Of a DNA stretch of 64,000 nucleotides, positions 23,999 to 37,686 are shown in pieces (the stretch's first letter is position 1; each line of letters starts with the position of its first letter). The stretch covers positions 2,730,501 to 2,794,500 of the forward strand of contig OZ014412.1 of the NCBI GenBank assembly GCA_963965975.1, written 5' to 3'. Source of the stretch: Xestospongia bergquistia (Eukaryota > Porifera > Demospongiae > Haplosclerida > Petrosiidae). Made by a program: the position numbers and the translations under genes. The notes beneath the pieces were generated by a model that was not told the origin of the DNA, did no database searches, and worked only from the letters and a program-made list of their open reading frames with translations.

Positions 23999-25081
23999 TA
24001 TATATTATATAATATATATATATGATTATTATATCATATATACATATTATATATTGCATTATGGCATTGGGTAGAGTTTTTGGGATTTGACATAATTGAA
24101 TGTCAAATTTTCAATGATCTACAATGTGTTATATATATATAAATATATATATATTTATATATATATATATATAATATTATATAGTATATGATATATATAT
24201 ATATGATTATTATATCATATATATGGTACATCATGGCATTGGGTAGTTTTTTTTGGTTTGACATAATTGAATGTCAAATTTTCAATGATCTACAAATCTT
24301 TATTGGGGTTTATAAAATCAAATATTTTTACAAAGAATTTCAATATTTTTAAAGTGATGTGACAAATATGTTTCTACAGACTGAATGTGCATTAATATAA
24401 TTTTTCATACAATTATCCTAATAAATAAGGTAAATTATCAAGATTCATAAAATAATTATACTCGTTATTAATTGTAGTCGTACATGGAAACAACAATATA
24501 TGTGAAAGTAAATAAAGTATTATAAGGGCAAAATGTGTTATCTTAAATAATTTTCTTTTCTTAGAAACAAATTTTGAAACTTCCCAGTCATTGGCAAGTA
24601 GTCTTGATTTACTATTCCCAGCGAGTACATCCATTTCTGTCACTCTTTCTTCAATTGATATTTTGTCTACTAAGGTCACAACTACTCCAACTGTTATTCT
24701 AGGTAAATACTATTAATGAATGCTTATACATATTCTATACTTACAAATAACAAGTATGTAATGTAAGTATAAGCACACACACACACACACATATGTATAT
24801 GTATAATTAGTTGTTTGTTGTATTGCAAGTAATGCTTTGTTTAGTACCTGACTACAAATTAAATTTGATAATGTCACTACAGAAATAGTTTTATGAGCTA
24901 GGCAGAAATATATACATATATATGTCTTCAAAACATTTGAGTTGTTCTTGAGCTTGTATTGAAAAGACTCTTATTTGTTGTTTCAAATATCCTCATTTTT
25001 GCTTCATTTAGACACATTTAATGATTCAATTACAAGACAAGTGAACTTCTTTGTACATAGATATTAAACTGATGATGTGTG

Positions 25082-25118
<37 letters not shown>

Positions 25119-28100
25119 TATATTATATATTATATAATATATATATATGATTATTATATCATATATATGGTGCATCATGGCATTGGGTAGTTTTTTTTTG
25201 TTTGACACAATTGAATGCCAAATTTTCAATGATCTACAAATCTTTATTGGGGTTTATGAAATCAAATACTTTTACAAAGAATTTCAATATTTTTAAAATG
25301 ATGTGACAAATATGTTTGACAGACTGAATGTGCATTAATATAATTTTTCATACAATTATTCTAATAAATGAGGTAAATTATCAAGATTCATAAAATAATT
25401 ATACTCGTTATTAATTGTAGTCGTACATGGAAACATAATAAACAACAATATATGTGAAAGTAAATAAAGTATTATAAAAGCTAAATGTGTTTACTTAAAT
25501 AATTTTCTTTTCTTAGAAACAGATTATGAAACTTTCCAGTCATTGGCAAGTAGTCTTGACTTACTATTCCCAGCAAGTACATCCATTTCTGTCACTCCTT
25601 CTTCGATTGACATTTTGTCTACTAAGGTCACAACTACTCCAACTGTTATTCTAGGTAAATTCTATTAACCTGACTGCAAGTTAATTTTGATAATGGCATT
25701 ACAGAAAATAGTTTACAGAAATGTATACATTATAGTTTGCACAGAATCCCATCATTGATTTTGTACAGGACTTTTTGTTGATGAATTTCATGAATGTTGA
25801 TATAGAAAAGTTCATTTGTTTGCCATTTTTCTTCACATCAGCCATTTTATATGGATGATTTATCACATGATATGAAGAGATTATGATAACATGATTGCCA
25901 TTTCATAGATTACCACCCCAAACTTATTTTGTTTTAATTAATTAGTCATAAATGTTAATAGCACTGAACACATTTTTAAAGATGTTCAAAAGTTGCTTTT
26001 ATAGTTTAAATATTGCTCTTTACAATTAATTTCCTAATTTCAATAGGATCTGGAATGGGATCAAAATATTTGACTTTCCTAAATCTTGGCTCACAAACTA
26101 ATACATTTAGAAATGTTGATGATGGTACTATAGCAGTTCAACTTCCTTCTACATTTAATATAGGAAAAAACTCTTACTATACTCTTTATGTAAGATTTAT
26201 TACATCTTTTGTGATATTTACTTTGATTTAGATAAGCTCAAATGGTTTGCTTAGTTTTGGGACACCATTTACAAGCTATTCCCCAGCATCATTCCCAATC
26301 TCTGCAGTAGTAATAGCTCCATTTTGGGATGATATCAGATTGACATATACAGGAATAGTTGAGTATGGCATTGTCACTTCAACCAGTACATCAAATGTCA
26401 TCAATAAAGTGGAAGCATTTTTGAAACTAAACAAAAATGTTGATTTGGAATTGGATTGGGTTATGGTAGCAAAATGGGTAAATGTTTGTCCATTTGGAAA
26501 CATCTATTGTTCTCAGGTAAATTATTATATACATCTAAAACAGACGTTACTATTTTTTTATTATAGACAAACACTTTCCAGGTTGTGGTTGCATCTCAAG
26601 GATCAACTTCTTACGCTATTTTTACTTACAAATGTAATCTTCTGCGATGGAGTCGTCTCAATACAGCAATTGGTTACAGTGCTGGCTCTGACAATTTTGC
26701 AAACCATCCATTATCAAAAGTATCAAGAGTTACAGACATTGACTGTCTCAATTACCCATCATCTGTGTGGTCAAATGTGATTTATAATCTGAATGAAGGT
26801 AAAATTTCAATAAGATAAAAGATGTCCATTAAGTATGTGTTCTGTACATGGGAACATATGCAGAAGACTTCAATTATACAGAAGACCAAATAATTAGAGC
26901 AAGTGATCTGGCATGCTTGCATTCTACAGCAATTCATGATTGTTATGGCCACTATTAGTTATATTTTGATATTGATGTTGATATTGTAGTGATATAGATG
27001 AATTTGATGCCTTCATGCTTCTCCTTCCTTTCCTGTAACTAACCAAAATATTACAAAAAAGAAATGTGCTTACTTGAATAACTTTCTTTCTTAGAAATAG
27101 ATTTTGAACCTTTCCAATCATCAACAAATAGTCTTACAATGTTATTCCCAGTGAGTACATCCATTTCTTCTTCAATTGACATTTTGTCTGCTATGGCCAC
27201 ACCTACTCCGACTAATATTCTAGGTAAATTCTATTAATGAATGCTTATACATATTTTATGCTTACAAATAACAAGTATGTAATGTAAGTATAAGCACACA
27301 CACACACACACACATATGTAAATGTATAATTAGTTGTTTGTTGTATTGCAAGTAATGCTTTGTTTAGTACCTGACTGCAAGTTAAATTTGATAATGTCAT
27401 TACAGAAATAGTTTTATGAGCTAGGCAGAAATATATACATATATACGTCTTCAAAACATTTGAGTTGTCCTTGAGCATGTATTGAAAAGATTTTTTCATT
27501 TCAAATATCCTCAATTCTGCTTCTTTATTTAGACACATTTAATGATTCAATTACAAGACAAGTGTACCTTTTTGTACATAGATATTAAACTGATGATATG
27601 TGTTATATATATATATATAATATATATTAGAACAGAATTAAAGGACAAAAGAACAGAGCTCTCGCTGTCTGACGATCGCATAACGCGTGAAACTCGGAGT
27701 AACAGCAACACAGTGAGAGCTCTATTCTTTTGTCCTTTAATTCTGTTCTAACCCGCTCTGTCTAAAACGACATCGAGCACTCTTCAACAGACTTAGATAC
27801 TTCAGTATAATATATATTATATATATATATATAATATTATATATTATATGATATATATATATATATATATATGATTATTATATCATATATATGGTGCATC
27901 ATGGCATTGGGTAGTTTTTTTTGGTTTGACATAATTGAATGTCAAATTTTCAATGATCTACAAATCTTTATTGGGGTTTATGAAATCAAATACTTTTACA
28001 AAGAATTTCAATATTTTTAAAGTGATGTTACAAATATGTTTGGACAGACTGAATGTGCATTAATATAATTTTTCATACAATTATCCTAATAAATAAGGTA

Positions 28101-28747
28101 AATTATCAAGATTCATAAAATTATTATACCCGTTATTAATTGTAGTTGTACACGGAAACAACAATATATGTGAAAGTAAATAAAGTATTATAAAAGCAAA
28201 ATGTGTTTACTTAAATAATTTTCTTTTCTTAGAAACAAATTTTGAAACTTCCCAGTCATTGGCAAGTAGTCTTGACTTACAATTCCCAGCGAGTACATCC
28301 ATTTCTGTCACTCTTTCTTCAATTGATATTTTGTCTACTAAGGTCACAACTACTCCAACTGTTATTCTAGGTAAATTCTATTAATGAATGCTTATACATA
28401 TTCTATACTTGCAAATAACAAGTATATAATGTAAGTATAAGCACACACACACACACATATGTATATGTATAATTAGTTGTTTGTTGTATTGCAAGTAATG
28501 CTTTGTTTAGTACCTGACTACAAATTAAATTTGATAATGTCATTACAGAAATAGTTTTATGAGCTAGGCAGAAATATATACATATATACGTCTTCAAAAC
28601 ATTTGAGTTGTCCTTGAGCTTGTATTAAAAAGACTTTTTTTTGTTGTTTCAAATATCCTCATTTCTCCTTCATTTAGACACATTTAATGATTCAATTACA
28701 AGACAAGTGTACTTTTTTATACATAGATATTAAACTGATGATATGTG

Positions 28748-28803
<56 letters not shown>

Positions 28804-31800
28804 ATATTATATATTATATAATATATATATATGATTATTATATCATATATATATATTATATAGTGCATTATGGCATTGGGTAGTTTTTTGGTGTTTGACA
28901 TAATTGAATGTCAAATTTACAATGATCTACAAATCTTTATTGGGGTTTATGAAATCAAAAACCTTTATAAAGAATTTCAATATTTTTAAAGTGATGTGAC
29001 AAAAATATGTTTGGACAGACTGAATGTGCATTAATATAATTTTTCGTGCAATTATCCTAATAAATAAGGTAAATTATCAAGATTCATAAAATAATTATAC
29101 TCGTTATTAATTGTAGTTGTACATGGAAACATAATAAACAACAATATATGTGAAAGTAAATAAATTATTATAAGAGCAAAATGCGTTTATTAAATAATTT
29201 TCTTATCTTAGAAAGAAATTTTGAAACTTCCCAGTCATTGGCAAGTAGTCTTGATTTACTATTCCCAACGAGTACATCCATTTCTGTCACTCTTTCTTCA
29301 ATTGATATTTTGTCTACTAAGGTCACAACTACTCCAACTGTTATTCTAGGTAAGTTCTATTAATGAATGCTTATACATATTCTATACTTGCAAATAACAA
29401 GTATGTAATGTAAGTATAAGCACACACACACGCACATATACATATGTATATGTATAATTAGTTGTTTGTTGTATTGCAAGTAATGCTTTGTTTAGTACCT
29501 GACTGCAAGTTAAATTTGATAATGTCATTATAGAAGTAGTTTTATGAGCTAGCGAGCTAGGCAGAAATATATACATATATACGTCTTCAAAACATTTGAG
29601 TTGTCCTTGAGCATGTATTGAAAAGATTTTTTCATTTCAAATATCCTCAATTCTGCTTCTTTATTTAGACACATTTAATGATTCAATTACAAGACAAGTG
29701 TACCTTTTTGTACATAGATATTAAACTGATGATATGTGTTATATATATATATATAATATATATTATATATATATATATAATATTATATATTATATGATAT
29801 ATATACATATATATATATGATTATTATATCATATATATGGTGCATCATTGCATTGGGTATTTTTTTTTTGTTTGAATGTCAAATTTTCAATGATCTACAA
29901 ATCTTTATTGGGGTTTATGAAATCAAATACTTTTACAAAGAATTTCAATATTTTTAAAGTGATGTGACAAAAATATGTTTGGACAGACTGAATGTGCATT
30001 AATATAATTTTTCATACAATTATCCTAATAAATAAGGTAAATTATCAAGATTTATAAAGTAATTATACTCATTATTAATTGTAGTCGTACATGGAAACAT
30101 AATAAACAACAATATATGTGAAAGTAAATAAAGTATTATAAGAGCAAAATGTGCTTTCTTAAATAATTTTCTTTTCTTAGAAACAAATTTTGAAACTTCC
30201 AAGTCATTGGCAAGTTTTCTCGAATTACTATTCCCAGCAAGTACATCACTTTCTGTCACTCCTTCTTCAATTGATATTTTGTCTACTAAGGTCACAACTA
30301 CTCCAAATGTTATTCTAGGTAAATTCTATTAATGAATGTTTGTTGTATTGTCAGTAATGCTTTGTTTAGTACCTGACTACAAATTAAATTTGATAATGTC
30401 ACTACAGAAATAGTTTTATGGGCTAGGCAGAAATATATACATATATACGTCTTCAAAACATTTGAGTTGTCCTTGAGCTTGTATTGAAAAGATTTTTTCA
30501 TTTCAAATATCCTCAATTCTGCTTCTTTATTTAAACACATTTAATGATTCAATTACAAGACAAGTGTACCTTTTTGTACATAGATATTAAACTGATGATA
30601 TGTGTTATATATATATATATATATATAATATATTATATATTATATAATATATATATATGATTATTATATCATATATGTGGTGCATCATGGCATTGGGTAG
30701 TTTTTTTTGGTTTGACAAAATTGAATGTCAAATTTTCAATGATCTACAAATCTTTATTGGGGTTTATGAAATCAAATACTTTTACAAAGAATTTCAATAT
30801 TTTTAAAGTGATGTGACAAAAATATGTTTGGACAGACAGAATGTGCATTAATATATATATAAAATATATTATATATATATATATATAATTATATATATAT
30901 ATATATATGTATATATATAATATTATATATTATATGATATATATATATATGATTATTATATCATATATATGGTGCATCATGGCATGGGTATTTTTTTTTG
31001 GGTTTGACATAATTGAATGTCAAATTTTCAATGATCTAGAAATCTTAATTGGGGTTTATGAAATCAAAGACTTTTACAAAGAATTTCAATATGTTTAAAG
31101 TGATGTGACAAATATGTTTGGACAGACTGAATGTGCATTAATATAATTTTTCATACAATTATCCTAATAAATAAGGTAAATTATCAAGATTCATAAAATA
31201 TTTATACTCGTTCATAATTGTAGTCGTACATGGAAACATAATAAACAACAATATATGTGAAAGTAAATAAAGTATTATAAGGGCAAAATGTGTTTACTTA
31301 AATAATTTTCTTAGAAACAAATTTTGAAACTTCCCAGTCATTGGCAAGTAGTCTTGACTTACTATACCCAGCGAGTACATCCATTTCTGTCACTCTTTCT
31401 TCAATTGATATTTTGTCTACTAAGGTCACAACTACTCCAACTTTTATTCTAGGTAAATTCTATTAATGAATGCTTATACATATTCTATACTTGCAAATAA
31501 CAAGTATGTAATGTAAGTATAAGCACACACACACACACACACACACATATGTATATGTATAATTAGTTGTTTGTTGTATTGCAAGTAATGCTTTGTTTAG
31601 TACCTGACTACAAATTAAATTTGATAATGTCACTACAGAAATAGTTTTATGGGCTAGGCAGAAATATATACATATATACGTCTTCAAAACATTTGAGTTG
31701 TCCTTGAGCTTGTATAGAAAAGACTCTTTTTTGTTGTTGTTTCAAATATCCTCATTTCTGCTTCATTTAGACACATTTAATGATTCAATTACAAGACATG

Positions 31801-34800
31801 TGTACTTTTTTGTACATAGATATTAAACTGATGATATGTGTTATATATATATATATATATATATATACTGAAGTATCTAAGTCTGTTGAAGAGTGCTCGA
31901 TGTCGTTAGACAGAGCGGGTTAGAACAGAATTAAAGGACAAAAGAACAGAGCTCTCGCTCTGTTGCTGTTACTCCGAGTTTGACGCGTTATGCGATCGTC
32001 AGACAGCTGGATACTACTCTGTTTGCAGGCTGGTTATATAGCATCGAGGTGTTAACTATGTCTTATCCCTAGAGAAATGTGCTAAATAGTACTTGTTTTC
32101 GTGTCGGCATTTTGAAACGAGTTCGGATCTTTTGTTCAGGGTGGTGTTTTGTCGGCGTTGATGATAGAGAGCTTTTCCGTTAGGCAAAGGTCGCACCGCT
32201 TTGTTGTGTTGGAGTAGGCTTGTGCCCTTCGGTTTATTGACCAGGTAATTTTGAATTCCTTACCTTCTTTCTTCAATTGCCAAATGTACTTCGATAGTTC
32301 CGTGCTATTTCCGTATTTCTCGTGCCTAATTGATTGCATGTGGTTGGAATATTTCTGCTTGAAGGCGTGTTCGGTTAGGCCTATGTACACCTTTTTCTCA
32401 TTTCTTCTCATGTTTTCGACTTCTGCATTGTAGATGACGTTATTGGACTGGCATTCGCCATTTAGTGGGCATAGGTCTTTTTTTCGGCAGTTCCAGGGTT
32501 TCTGCGTGCACGTGCTTGTGTCCTTTGAGACCTCATTATTGTGTGCCTTGATGATGTTGGCTAGGTTTGGCATGCAGCTGTAGCTGACCTTAACAGTGTT
32601 TTTGTTGAATATTTTGTGTAGCCTTGAGTTTTCCGGGAAATGCTTGGCGATCAGCTTTAGGAATTTTTGGCCTACGTTCGTTGATACATTTTTGCTAAAT
32701 GGTGGGTTGAACCTTATGATGTTGCGCTGTCGGTTACGTTTGCTCTTTTTTGGTTGCTCGTCCCTGTAATGTAGGTTTTCCGAGTAGCCGCAGGATTTGA
32801 GTGCATCTACATAGAGGGGAGCAGCTTGGTTGAAGATTTCTTTGTCATGCGAGATGTCGGAGATGTGTCTACTGATCGAATCTGGCAGTTTCTTGATGAT
32901 GTTAGGTGGGTGGTTAGACTGCTTGTGGATGTAGACTGGTTTGTCGTTCGGCTTTCTATAAGGGTAGTACTTACCATTGTTCAAGTTTAGGGTGATGTCA
33001 AGAAAATTTACAACTTTTAGGTTGGTTTGGATTGTGATTCTGAGGCCAGTCTCTTTGAAGATCTTAGTTATATCCTTTTTGATTTTGTCTGCTTTACTGC
33101 CTGAGATGTTTTTGAAAGCTGCTAGCCCATCATCTCTGTACAGGCCTATCTTGCTTTTATCATACTTGTTTGCAAGGATGTTGAGTACGTAGATGCCAAC
33201 CAGCTCGCAAACTTCCGCTCCGTCGTAACTTCCCATCGTCACGTCGAACAGGCTGTTTCCCTCTCGTTTTATCCATGGTTTGTCTTTGTCGAAGAGTAAG
33301 AATTTCCTAGAGTGGAAGATGATTTCGGTGTCTTGCTGTGAGATTGTGGTGTGCTGTTTTGCGAAATCGAGGGCTGCTTTCAGCTGGTCTTCTGAGATTG
33401 AGGGGTAGAATTCGACGATCAAAGCAGGCGAAAGTGTGCTGCTTTTATCGCCCAGGTCTCTGAACCACTCAATCACAGAGGCCGAGTTTTTCCACACAGC
33501 GAGAGCTCTGTTCTTTTGTCCTTTAATTCTGTTCTAACCCGCTCTGTCTAACAACATCGAGCACTCTTCAACAGACTTAGATACTTCAGTATATATTATA
33601 TATATATATATATTATATATTATATAATATATATATATGATTATTATATCATATATATATATTATATAGTGCATTATGGCATTGGGTAGTTTTTTGGGGT
33701 TTGACATATTGAATGTCAAATTTTCAATGATCTACAAATCTTTATTGGTGTTTATGAAATCAAAGACTTTTACAAAGAATTTCAATATTTTTAAAGTGAT
33801 GTGACAAAAATATGTTTGGACAGACTGAATGTGCATTAATATAATTTTTCAATTTTTGGCCTACGTTCGTTGATACGTTTTTGCCGAATGGTGGGTTGAA
33901 CCATATGATGTTGCGCTGTCGGTTACGTTTGCTCTTTTTTGGTTGCTCGTCCCTGTAATGTAGGTTTTCCGAGTAGCCGCAGGATTTGAGTGCGTCTGCA
34001 TAGAGGGGGGCAGCTTGGTTGAAGATTTCTTTGTCATGCGAGATGTCGAAGATGCGTTCCTAAAGCTGATCGCCAAGCATTTCCCTGAAGACTCAAGGCT
34101 ACACAAAATATTCAACAAAAACACTGTTAAGGTCAGCTACAGCTGCATGCCAAACCTAGCCAACATCATCAAGGCACACAATAATGAGGTCTCAACCCTG
34201 GAACTGCCAAAAAAAAGACCTATGCCCACTAAACGGCGAATGCCAGTCCAATAACGTCATCTACAATGCAGAAGTCGAAAACATGAGAAGAAATGAGAAA
34301 AAGGTGTACATAGACCTAACCGAACACGCCTTCAAGCAGAGATAATCCAACCACATTCAATAAATTAGGCACGAGAAATACGGAAATAGCACGGAACTAT
34401 CGAAGTACGTTTGGCAATTGAAGAAAGAAGGTGAGGAATTCAAAATTACCTGGTCAATAAACCGAAGGGCACAAACCTACTCCAACACAACAAAGTGGTG
34501 CGACCTTTGCCTAACAGAAAAGCTCTCTATCATCAACGCCGACAAAACCACCACCCTGAATAAAAGATCCGAACTCGTTTCAAAATGCCGACACGAAAAC
34601 AAGTACTATTTAGCACATTTCTCTAGGGATAAGACATAGTTAACACCTCGATGCTATATAACCAGCCTGCAAACAGAGTAGTATCCAGCTGTCTGACGAT
34701 CGCATAACGCGTGAAACTCGGAGTAACATCAACACAGTGAGAGCTCTGTTCTTTTGTCCTTTAATTCTGTTCTAATATATTATATATATATAAATATATA

Positions 34801-35716
34801 ATATTATATAGTATATGATATATATATATATATATGATTATTATATCATATATATGGTGCATCATGGCATTGGGTAGTTTTTTTTGGTTTGACATAATTG
34901 AATGTCAAATTTTCAATGATCTACAAATCTTTATTGGGGTTTATGAAATCAAATACTTTTACAAAGAATTTCAATATTTTTAAAGTGATGTGACAAAAAT
35001 ATGTTTGGACAGACAGAATGTGCATTAATATAATTTTTCATACAATTATCCTAATAAATAAGGTAAATTATCAAGATTCATAAAATTATTATACTCGTTA
35101 TTAATTGTAGTTGTACACGGAAACAACAATATATGTGAAAGTAAATAAAGTATTATAAGGGCAAAATGTGTTTTCTTAAATAATTTTCATTTCTTAGAAA
35201 CAAATTTTGAAACTTCCCAGTCATTGGCAAATAGTCTTGACTTACTATTCCCAGCGAGTACATCCATTTCTGTCACTCCTTCTTCAATTGATATTTTGTC
35301 TACTAAGGTCACAACTACTCCAACTGTTATTCTAGGTAAATACTATTAATGAATGCTTATACATATTCTATACTTGCAAATAACAAGTATGTAATGTAAG
35401 TATAAGCACACACACACACACACACATATGTATATGTATAATTAGTTGTTTGTTGTATTGCAAGTAATGCTTTGTTTAGTACCTGACTACAAATTAAATT
35501 TGATAATGTCACTACAGAAATAGTTTTATGAGCTAGGCAGAAATATATACATATATATGTCTTCAAAACATTTGAGTTGTCCTTGAGCTTGTATTGAAAA
35601 GACTCTTATTTGTTGTTTCAAGTATCCTCATTTCTGCTTCATTTAGACACATTTAATGATTCAATTACAAGACAAGTGTACTTCTTTGTACATAGATATT
35701 AAACTGATGATGTGTG

Positions 35717-35767
<51 letters not shown>

Positions 35768-36679
35768 TATATTATATATTATATAATATATATATATGAT
35801 TATTATATCATATATATGGTGCATCATGGCATTGGGTAGTTTTTTTTTTGTTTGACACAATTGAATGCCAAATTTTCAATGATCTACAAATCTTTATTGG
35901 GGTTTATGAAATCAAATACTTTTACAAAGAATTTCAATATTTTTAAAGTGATGTGACAAAAATATGTTTGGACAGACAGAATGTGCATTAATATAATTTT
36001 TCATACAATTATCCTAATAAATAAGGTAAATTATCAAGATTCATAAAATTATTATACTCGTTATTAATTGTAGTTGTACACGGAAACAACAATATATGTG
36101 AAAGTAAATAAAGTATTATAAGGGCAAAATGTGTTTTCTTAAATAATTTTCATTTCTTAGAAACAAATTTTGAAACTTCCCAGTCATTGGCAAATAGTCT
36201 TGACTTACTATTCCCAGCGAGTACATCCATTTCTGTCACTCCTTCTTCAATTGATATTTTGTCTACTAAGGTCACAACTACTCCAACTGTTATTCTAGGT
36301 AAATACTATTAATGAATGCTTATACATATTCTATACTTGCAAATAACAAGTATGTAATGTAAGTATAAGCACACACACACACACACACATATGTATATGT
36401 ATAATTAGTTGTTTGTTGTATTGCAAGTAATGCTTTGTTTAGTACCTGACTACAAATTAAATTTGATAATGTCACTACAGAAATAGTTTTATGAGCTAGG
36501 CAGAAATATATACATATATATGTCTTCAAAACATTTGAGTTGTCCTTGAGCTTGTATTGAAAAGACTCTTATTTGTTGTTTCAAATATCCTCATTTCTGC
36601 TTCATTTAGACACATTTAATGATTCAATTACAAGACAAGTGTACTTCTTTGTACATAGATATTAAACTGATGATGTGTG

Positions 36680-36730
<51 letters not shown>

Positions 36731-37639
36731 TATATTATATATTATATAATATATATATATGATTATTATATCATATATATGGTGCATCATGGCATTGGGT
36801 AGTTTTTTTTTTGTTTGACACAATTGAATGCCAAATTTTCAATGATCTACAAATCTTTATTGGGGTTTATGAAATCAAATACTTTTACAAAGAATTTCAA
36901 TATTTTTAAAATGATGTGACAAATATGTTTGACAGACTGAATGTGCATTAATATAATTTTTCATACAATTATCCTAATAAATAAGGTAAATTATCAAGAT
37001 TCATAAAATTATTATACTCGTTATTAATTGTAGTTGTACACGGAAACAACAATATATGTGAAAGTAAATAAAGTATTATAAGGGCAAAATGTGTTTTCTT
37101 AAATAATTTTCATTTCTTAGAAACAAATTTTGAAACTTCCCAGTCATTGGCAAATAGTCTTGACTTACTATTCCCAGCGAGTACATCCATTTCTGTCACT
37201 CCTTCTTCAATTGATATTTTGTCTACTAAGGTCACAACTACTCCAACTGTTATTCTAGGTAAATACTATTAATGAATGCTTATACATATTCTATACTTGC
37301 AAATAACAAGTATGTAATGTAAGTATAAGCACACACACACACACACACATATGTATATGTATAATTAGTTGTTTGTTGTATTGCAAGTAATGCTTTGTTT
37401 AGTACCTGACTACAAATTAAATTTGATAATGTCACTACAGAAATAGTTTTATGAGCTAGGCAGAAATATATACATATATATGTCTTCAAAACATTTGAGT
37501 TGTTCTTGAGCTTGTATTGAAAAGACTCTTATTTGTTGTTTCAAATATCCTCATTTTTGCTTCATTTAGACACATTTAATGATTCAATTACAAGACAAGT
37601 GTACTTCTTTGTACATAGATATTAAACTGATGATGTGTG

Positions 37640-37686
<47 letters not shown>

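Larger units (their letters stand above)
31867..33591 (-). mobile_element. Penelope-like retroelement copy A
   Basis: Bounded by inverted termini of about 95 bp: TACTGAAGTATCTAAGTCTG on the left and its complement on the right, followed inward by tracts containing GACAGAGCGGGTTAGAAC and AATTAAAGGACAAAAGAAC. The element encodes a reverse transcriptase/GIY-YIG endonuclease on the minus strand and has a hammerhead motif near its 3' terminus. It lies in a TA microsatellite of an array intron. The 5' part of the reverse transcriptase is absent, so it is truncated. Confidence 0.85.
33849..34775. mobile_element. Penelope-like element fragment, head-to-head rearranged
   Basis: 33849-about 34050 is minus-strand-coding PLE sequence. 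At about 34054 it switches to plus-strand-coding PLE sequence (LKLIAKHFPEDSRLHKIF and onward, with later frame breaks), ending with a hammerhead and the terminal repeat CCTTTAATTCTGTTCTAA. The plus part is frameshifted near 34190 and 34340, so no intact protein is made. The left end is joined directly to a truncated array unit, so the exon copy expected here is missing. Confidence 0.75.

Noticed and set aside
23856-24074. Frames encoding long Tyr-Ile repeats
   Set aside because: Translations of TA microsatellites, open on both strands.
26276-26503. Minus-strand frame opposite the NIDO exon, also at 38845-39072
   Set aside because: A shadow of the NIDO coding strand with no domain of its own.
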